From Climacium dendroides (lineage: Eukaryota > Streptophyta > Bryopsida > Hypnales > Climaciaceae), in assembly GCA_950106755.1 (NCBI GenBank), contig OX467083.1, forward strand, positions 36,947,029 to 37,011,028: 64,000 bases of DNA, given 5' to 3'. This document shows, piece by piece, positions 57,503 through 64,000 of this stretch. A model generated the notes under the pieces. It was given only the letters and a program-made list of their open reading frames with translations, was not told the DNA's origin and made no database searches. A program made the translations under genes and the position numbers. Position 1 is the stretch's first letter. Each line of letters begins with the position of its first letter.

Positions 57503-59324
57503 TTACGACACAAATTCTTCGCCCAACCGTGGCCGTCTCTCAGAGCTTGTAACTTCAAGGGTCTCACGAGGCTCTGCTTTCCTTTTCCCAGAAGTTGAGC
57601 CAGAGCTGTCACTAGTTCCTGAAGACGAAGTGGTGCTCGGAGGCCTAATATGATCTCGCATCCGCTTCACATCTGCCATTTGAACTGGCTTGATGATAAA
57701 TTCCTCGGCACCTTCCGCTAGACATCTGTAAGAAGATGTACATGTTTTAGTGCCAAGGCAATCCTAGAATTTCAAAATCTGCAAAGAATGAAGGACTAGC
57801 TAGCACTACAAGTCTATGAATATTGAGTATTGAGCACGAAGAAGAGATCACCCAAAAGATATATCCAGGACGTAATCAAGAGGGGTAGAACATCTTTACC
57901 TTTTAATGCGAGCACTGTCATTTTCTGATGACATGACAACGACGGGAATATCCTTCAATGCTGATGTCTCGGCCTGAAAAAATATAACGATATTTATAGA
58001 ACTTAGTTCCCATGTAGACGACAACAAAGACCAGCATAAGTTTAAAGCATACCACAAATTAAAAGCTTCATGGCATATGTTTGAATCCAAAATGGAGGTC
58101 TAAGTAGAATTTGTGCGCTTATCACATGCCAAAAATCATACGTGAAGGCCATATTGCACGAAACTGTAAACCAAAGTCATTTATGAAAATCTGATCACAG
58201 TCATCTCAAGATCCTGCTCAGGAATACAGTTGTGACCTCATAAAACAAGAATTTCCAGGAAATAAGAAACTATACCTTCACGCGTTTGAGTAGGTCATAA
58301 CCAGTCATCTCCGGCATGCAGTAATCTGTCATAATTAAGCTGATATCGAGCTTCTGCAGAATCACACCAAGCTCAAATTCAATACATTGAAAATTTAAAA
58401 TAAAACTTTTATATCTTAACATATTGAACATACAACATTGTTATGTATCAACGGATTTTTGGTAATAAAGAACGCTGGAGATGTGAATAGGTACCTCGAT
58501 AGAGCTGGGGCGATTATCTGAGAGACCCAAGATCTCTAAGGCCTTCAAAGCACTGCTGACAGTTGTGACTGCATAAATTTTTACAAAAAGCAAGTATTTT
58601 AGGCCAGGAGAAATTACCCACCAAAGTAACATTCATATCCCATGAAAGTCACAAAAATGTATATTCTAGTATATTCCAGATCATATCTTCAACCCCTAAA
58701 GAACCAAGGATTCAACGTTTCAGAATGACCGATTCGATTGATCATACTGTGAAAAATAAAATTCTGAATTATCCCAATTTTAGATCACTGCAAGCAGTGG
58801 AGCAGATAGTACGTGGATAAATAAAAAATAAAAATAAACGAAGAGATCTCCCTGCATGCCTACTCAAAATTGCTTGATAACTAATTTGGGCTCTTCAGCT
58901 GACCTTTATATGACGATGTCTTGAGAAGCTTTTCGATTACTCTTTGGTCCGTGCGGCTGTCATCCACCGCAAGAACGTGATACTGGAAGGTTCTGGCAGC
59001 CGGCATCGGTTTTATTCCAACCAGTTCAGATCGAAGAAGGCCGATCTCGGCCAAATGGGGACTATAGTTTTCTACGCTAGCAGAAAGGAGGCTCATTGTC
59101 TCAGCTGTTGATTCCCCGACCACTTTTCGGTGGCCTGCGTCTTCAAATGAATGAGGTGGTGGCGAAGATGAAGCGATCAATGTCTCCGCATTACTCTGCC
59201 CAGCCTTCTTCGATGTATCTAGACCCATGTCCTGCAACTTGGGCTCCGAGATAATCAGAGGCTTTGAATCTTGGAGACGGAGCAAATCATCAGAAACCTC
59301 TTCTTCTAGAGATTTCTGCAACAT
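57503..59324 (-). CDS. type-A cytokinin response regulator
   Basis: Two-component receiver protein that takes phosphate from phosphotransfer proteins and damps cytokinin signalling. Five GT-AG exons join in frame to 289 residues: 59324-58904, 58568-58495, 58353-58276, 57973-57900 and 57725-57503. The receiver domain spans about residues 116-240. It has the acidic pair D121-D122 ([19 protein letters not shown]), phosphoacceptor D175 ([16 protein letters not shown]), the switch Ser in VVVMSSEND, and conserved K228 ([16 protein letters not shown]). There is no Myb-like GARP domain, so this is type A rather than type B. The tail is Ser/Thr/Gly-rich and basic. About 115 residues precede the receiver, which is long for the class. 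The start is the first ATG after an in-frame TAA near 59396; a spliced upstream start cannot be excluded. Confidence 0.95.
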
Positions 59325-59399
59325 GCCTCCAGAGCACCGGGATGTGCCCTCACAGATGGATCTCACGCCTTCTGTTCTTCTCCTGCTCAAGGTTTACGA

Positions 59400-61560
59400 C
59401 AATTCCCAACTCCGTTCATGTTTCAAAAGTACGAAACCGTATACTAAGTTCTACCGTTACCCCAAAGAGTTTCAGAAACTCTTTGTTTTCTACTGATATG
59501 ACAAATGCAGACATTAATGACACAGTTCCCCCTCAGGTTTTGGTGGTTGGAACCATCTCAGAATGCTTATGTTGGACATCTGGGCTTGTCTCTGGGTAAC
59601 TGCACACACAAAGAAAAACAAATCACGTTAGAAACTGTACAGAAGAACGAAACAACAAGAGCCCACCGTTTGAAGAGACCATGATCTCTGCATCAAAGTC
59701 CAAGTGCTGCCATAACAATTTGAAGACGTGGTTCCGGAATGAGACGACAAATAATTTACTTCTTTGAGCAAGCCTATCTCAAGACCAAGGGTCCTCATGT
59801 ACCAACTGCATGCACGTTTAGTCGTTGAAAGCTGAAAGATTCACAGCAAATGCCGATCAGGACATACTAGCGTGCACTAATTAGCTGACCGGAACCAATA
59901 TCTCCTCAAGCGCCCCATCAAATCATTTCATGCCAAATCGCGCATTCTAAACATGATCACTTCCATGCCCGTCTGAAGAATTAAGATATTGGAAAGTTGT
60001 ACTTGATTTTTGACTAAGCGCTGACGCGATCCGACACAGAACAAGCAAAACTCCAAGCAAACTTTTCTACATTGTGCGCAGCAATGAAAGGGACTCCAAA
60101 ACGCGCACTCACATTTACACTCCTTCTCATCATTTCCGATGCCTGCAGAGGACTAGAGCGCGTTCAATATTCAAAAGCGTCGACCTTCACCCCGTTAAGC
60201 ACGCCTGGCTCGTTCAGGACATATTCCACCACAGCAAATTCCAAACCAATGTAGTTCCCTCCCCGTTCACCAAAGCTCTAGGACATGCATCCGCACATAG
60301 TGACATCCTACAACTCCCGCCGACTCTTCTACAACAGAACGCTCCCCAATGAACCTAAATTCTCTGCCCGTGAGCTGGCTTCTACCCGTAATCCCGCTGC
60401 ATGGAGTGTTTTACTCGCCATTCATGTCTCAAATTCGGCAACTACAGCTCCATCAAATCCCCCCTGGCTGACTACCACACAAACTCGATAAGCACCCATA
60501 GAGAACGGAGTAAAACGAGCCCAAAGTGCCAATCTCCGTTCAATCTTCACCCCCCGAAAGATTTCACGCCAATCGCCCTCACCTCCCACGACGATGAATT
60601 CGACTCTAATTCCTAGCTCCCTCCACTTCTCTCCTTCGACTAATGAGTTCCACCAGCACAAACTCTCAAGAATTAATAAGGACCCCCTCCTCTCCTCTCA
60701 TCTCATCCCATCCCACCCCATCCCAAGCATTAGCTGCAATCCCACGACAGACCTCCAAAAGGACAGAAATATCCAAACCAGAGGCTCGAAAAAAGGAATC
60801 AACGCACAGATTCGAAGAGTGTTGAGTGTTTCACATAAAAAAAAACATCCGATTTATGTCCGATTTTCAAAAAACAATAAAATACGCTTCGGAAGAACCA
60901 AACTCCAGGCCACGAAAAGTACCAAACGACAAAATCAGGCCCCGGGTACGACAAAGCGCTCCCCGGATGCGACAAGGCCCAGCCCTCCCGAGAATAGCAA
61001 AAGCCACAGCAATGCGACAAGAGTCCCGGAGCCCCTCGGAAATGGCAAGATCGCCTATTAAACGGCGAAATCTCGTCGAAAATGGCAAAAGCGGGGGTCC
61101 GAAGATGCGCGTGGGGCCAAGCACAAGATCTCAGTATCCGCAATGCCGCGGAAGAAGCCACCAGGACGCTTCCGGTTTGGCTCCCCCAAGCAGGGCAGGC
61201 CCCAGCCAGCCAGCCGTGCAGCTCCGAACGTGGGGCGAGCGATGATCCGCTCCAACGATGTGGGAGACCAAATTCCACAGGTAGGCGCGCCTGGAGCTCT
61301 GTTCCGTCCGAAACTTAGTTAACGGATTGCGGAGCTTCTCGCAACCCCAACAGGTAGGAAAAAAATTAGGGCTGCGAAATTGGGGGTGGGAGGAGAGAGA
61401 TGGTGGAGTGAGTGTGGCGATGGTGTGCACGGGGAGAGGGCATGCGGCGCAACGGCAGAGGACTGCAGGAGTGCAGGGCCTCACTGCAGGGGCCTTCCGT
61501 CGGGAATCCCGGGGGCTGTTGGGGACTAGCGACGGAGAGAGCATCGTAGTCGACGTGTCC
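59400..61560 (-). promoter_or_regulatory. response regulator upstream region, GC-rich in part
   Basis: Upstream of the response regulator on its strand. From about 60,900 to 61,560 the DNA is GC-rich with many CpG, and open frames of 130-160 codons exist on both strands. None shows a known domain, so the openness is probably compositional. CCCATCCCA/CATCCCATCC microsatellite-like sequence lies near 60707-60725. It probably contains the promoter and 5' UTR of the response regulator, and possibly those of an unseen divergent transcript. Confidence 0.35.
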
Positions 61561-61860
61561 CCGTAGGGTCAACTGTACCGTATTTAGGTCACATTGGACT
61601 GTATCAGAGGGAGGGGGGAGAGGCACTACTAATATCTACCTACATTAATAACCGTATATTAAATAATGAAAAATTTACCTACGTCTAGGTCACTTTCATA
61701 AACAAAGGAAGTACAAATAGGAACCATCTCCTAACCCTTAAAATTTTGAGCTACCTCAAATAAGTCAATCCATTTTTAGAATGGTCATTTCTTGGACTTA
61801 GGAATGGAAAGAGTTATTTGAACTTGGAATCATTTTTAAGAAAATCAAGTTGGCTATTAA

Positions 61861-62096
61861 CCCCTGAGCGCCGAGACTGTATTTGTCAAAATTCAGACCC
61901 TTCTCAATTCATTTCAATCAAACTATCATGTAAAATGAGATCCACATAAATTGATTGATTGATAGTAGAGATAGGGCTGGAGCTATAAGGAAAAGGACAC
62001 GTCCTTTTACCGTACTGTTAAAAAGATTATAATGGTCAAACAAGGAGATCTTTGAGTTTTGAGAGGCCATATTTGAGGCACTGGGGTGCTTAGGGG
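61861..62096. mobile_element. piggyBac-like non-autonomous element, TTAA-flanked (2)
   Basis: A 236-bp segment lies between TTAA at 61857-61860 and 62097-62100. The left end CCCCTGAGCGCCGAG and the inverse of the right end (CCCCTAAGCACCCCAG) match at about 12 of 15 positions. The TTAA flanks and CCC-type ends resemble the element at 46376. The interior is non-coding and has a palindrome AAAGGACACGTCCTTTT near 62001-62017. Confidence 0.5.
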
Positions 62097-62100
62097 TTAA

Positions 62101-64000
62101 GTGATGTATATAGATTTAAAAAAAGATTCACTATTAGATTTACAAAAGTTTCAAAGCATTGGTGGTTGGAGGCCATAGCAAAGAGTCATTGGATAGGGGA
62201 ATTGTGGCCAATGAAGTAGAGGCATGTGTTCATCGATGAGCGAAGGCTTAGTTATGTTGCCCATTATTAATAAGGGGGCCTCTACCTTTTGGGATGGAAG
62301 AGGTTGTTGGAGACTTTTGGCGTGCTTTCAGAAGCAATGTATGGTAGGCTATATGTGAATCCTATAGTTTTCACCTAGATTTTGGATTTTTTGCTTTGCT
62401 CATTTTTATTAGTATTTATAGTCAAAAAAGACCTAAAAAGAATGTTGATATCATATTGGGTATAAATCCCTACAAATACATTATGTTGTTTTGTAAAAGT
62501 TCAAAAATGCCTTAAACACTTCCATTTACTAGTTCTAGAGTGTAATTGGTATTTAGAAGGTTAGTTAAAGATTTGAGGTAAGTTTAAATCCTAATGGCTA
62601 AAGTAGTCAAAAACACCGAAATTAGACTTTTACCAAATTCATCCTTGAAGTGCATGTGACAAGTCACAAGCTAAATGAGTTGTAGTACAAGTTGTCAAAA
62701 GTTTTACCAAGTCTTAGAGACCTCTACAAGAAATCCATGTATAGATCACCATCCAATTTACAAGAATTGGGAAAAAAGTCATGTTGTGGTTTGTAGGTAA
62801 AAATCTACAATTCTAAAACATGTGTAACCAAAGATTAGAGAAAGGTTTTTGTAGCATACAAACATGCCAAGAGCTCAATGGCAAAGTCGGTTTGCCCAGT
62901 TTCCCTAATATAGGAATGATTTATCTTCAGAGGAATTAAATCAAGAAATATGAATTTAGATCCTCCCTCAATTAGCACAAAGTAACTATGTAAACTTGTG
63001 GTTAGCATTTAGGGACTTCCTAAAAGCTACCCAAAAAGTTTCATAATTTTCTAAAGTCCAAAAGATGACTCCATGGAAAGTCAACCATATTTACTAGCAT
63101 TGGAAAATTTATAGAAATTACCTAGGTAGTGGTAAAATCCCACTAAAAATTAGGATAGTTTTTCTTAGCCTAAATAATCTCCCGGACAAATTTTAAGACA
63201 TTCCAATATCAACAAGTACCAAAATTAGCAGCAACAACAACTTTTGACAAAATTCCAAATATACAATGAATTGACTAGCATATTAGGAACGTACAATGTT
63301 CAAATGAAGTCAAATTGGACTCTTTTCTTATTTTCTTGGACCTTCTGAACAACCTAGGCTAGTCAAAATCTTGAGAAAAGGCAAACTCCAACATTTGAAT
63401 TTTCTACCTTTTTCATTGGTTTACAAATAGTTGGCTTTCAGTTGCAAAATGGCTTAGAAGTTGGGTTTGGAAGTACTTCAAGCTAATGTGGGTCTCTTGA
63501 AGACAACAACACAATCCTTTTGGCATTTGGATAATTTCTCCAAAAGTTAGAGCAATCACAACAAAATAGTAGAATTTAAATACATGATGTTAATCTGATT
63601 TTTTCGTGGATAGTTTTAAATAAAATGAGAGTGGAAGGACTCAAGGAGGCCTTGAAAGAGTATAAGGGGCCTCTCTCTCCTCTGACTTTGCACCCATTTT
63701 CAAATGGCATGGCTACGTTATTGGAATTTTGGCTATTTAATCCCAAAACTCTTTTGATTTGCACTTGGAGCTTTGCTCATTGTTTGGTTGCTATTGAAGT
63801 TTTTTTTGTTAATGTTTGTGAGCCCATTTCAAAGGATGTTGGGGACCAAATGGAAAATTTTGCTATTTCATTGTGTTTTGAAGTCAATTACTAACCATTT
63901 ACATGTTTTTGATGTATTTTGATTCTTTTGTCTACTAACAACCATTCCAAGCAAGCTTCGTGATTGGGATATCATAACTTTTGTTAAAGAACATCCTCCT
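62101..64000. other. gene-free DNA to the window edge
   Basis: AT-rich with no recognised gene. The open frame 63625-63894 (plus) carries no identifiable domain. Confidence 0.45.

Noticed and set aside
60594..61061. 155-codon plus-strand frame
   Set aside because: Low-complexity Ser/Pro/Lys-rich translation in a GC-changing promoter region; no recognisable domain.
1..64000. CRISPR arrays, bacterial operons, tRNA or rRNA genes, organelle inserts
   Set aside because: The repeats are variable, without regular spacers. No T-loop/anticodon-like structure or rRNA sequence was recognised by eye. A tRNA scan would be needed to exclude a diverged tRNA.
1..64000. LTR or LINE retrotransposon coding regions
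   Set aside because: No reverse transcriptase, integrase or gag motifs were seen in any open frame; decayed fragments could still be present.

Overview
This is nuclear DNA from a land plant. The evidence is four spliced plant genes with GT-AG introns: a chloroplast THF1/Psb29 protein, an MLO seven-transmembrane protein, the mitochondrial small TIM chaperone TIM8, and a type-A cytokinin response regulator. They lie in long, AT-rich, gene-poor DNA full of decayed DNA transposons. The short introns, the gene set and the prominence of Tc1/mariner/pogo-type elements suggest a non-seed plant, possibly a moss. That is inference and could not be tested here.

Layout. 0-18.9 kb is repeat-rich. It holds a pogo/Tigger-like transposon (1741-4880) with perfect 28-bp terminal inverted repeats (TIRs), a transposase frame broken by few stops and an internal minisatellite. 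It also holds several small MITE-like elements, three motif-rich or tandem blocks (about 6.9-8.4, 9.2 and 9.6 kb), and one ruined copy of a hAT-like transposase (about 15.55-17.8 kb). 18.9-28.8 kb is a gene island: THF1 (plus, 19433-21890) converges on MLO (minus, 28344-23716, 15 exons, 518 codons). 31.1-33.95 kb is a second copy of the same hAT-like transposase on the minus strand. 34-41.7 kb has no gene; it contains a block of CCAATTGGA/CAACTAGGAT-type words (about 37.1-38.65 kb) and scattered repeats. TIM8 lies at 43031-43397, with a probable 5' leader exon at about 41.74-41.88 kb. 46-55.6 kb is a cluster of non-autonomous elements: a TTAA-flanked piggyBac-like element, a long foldback, a Mutator-like element with a 9-bp target duplication, a MITE, an approximately 0.63-kb palindrome and a decayed Tc1 element. 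The type-A response regulator (minus, 59324-57503, 5 exons) has a GC-rich 5' region up to about 61.56 kb. A second TTAA-flanked element is at 61.86-62.1 kb.

The four genes are not an operon and are functionally separate: thylakoid/photosystem II biogenesis, membrane signalling, mitochondrial protein import and cytokinin signalling. The observations most worth checking are the two TTAA-flanked piggyBac-like elements, the blocks of recurring short words, the stop codons that fall where glutamine codons are plausible in the transposase relics, and the unusually long N-terminal extension of the response regulator. No rRNA, tRNA, CRISPR array or organelle insert was recognised.
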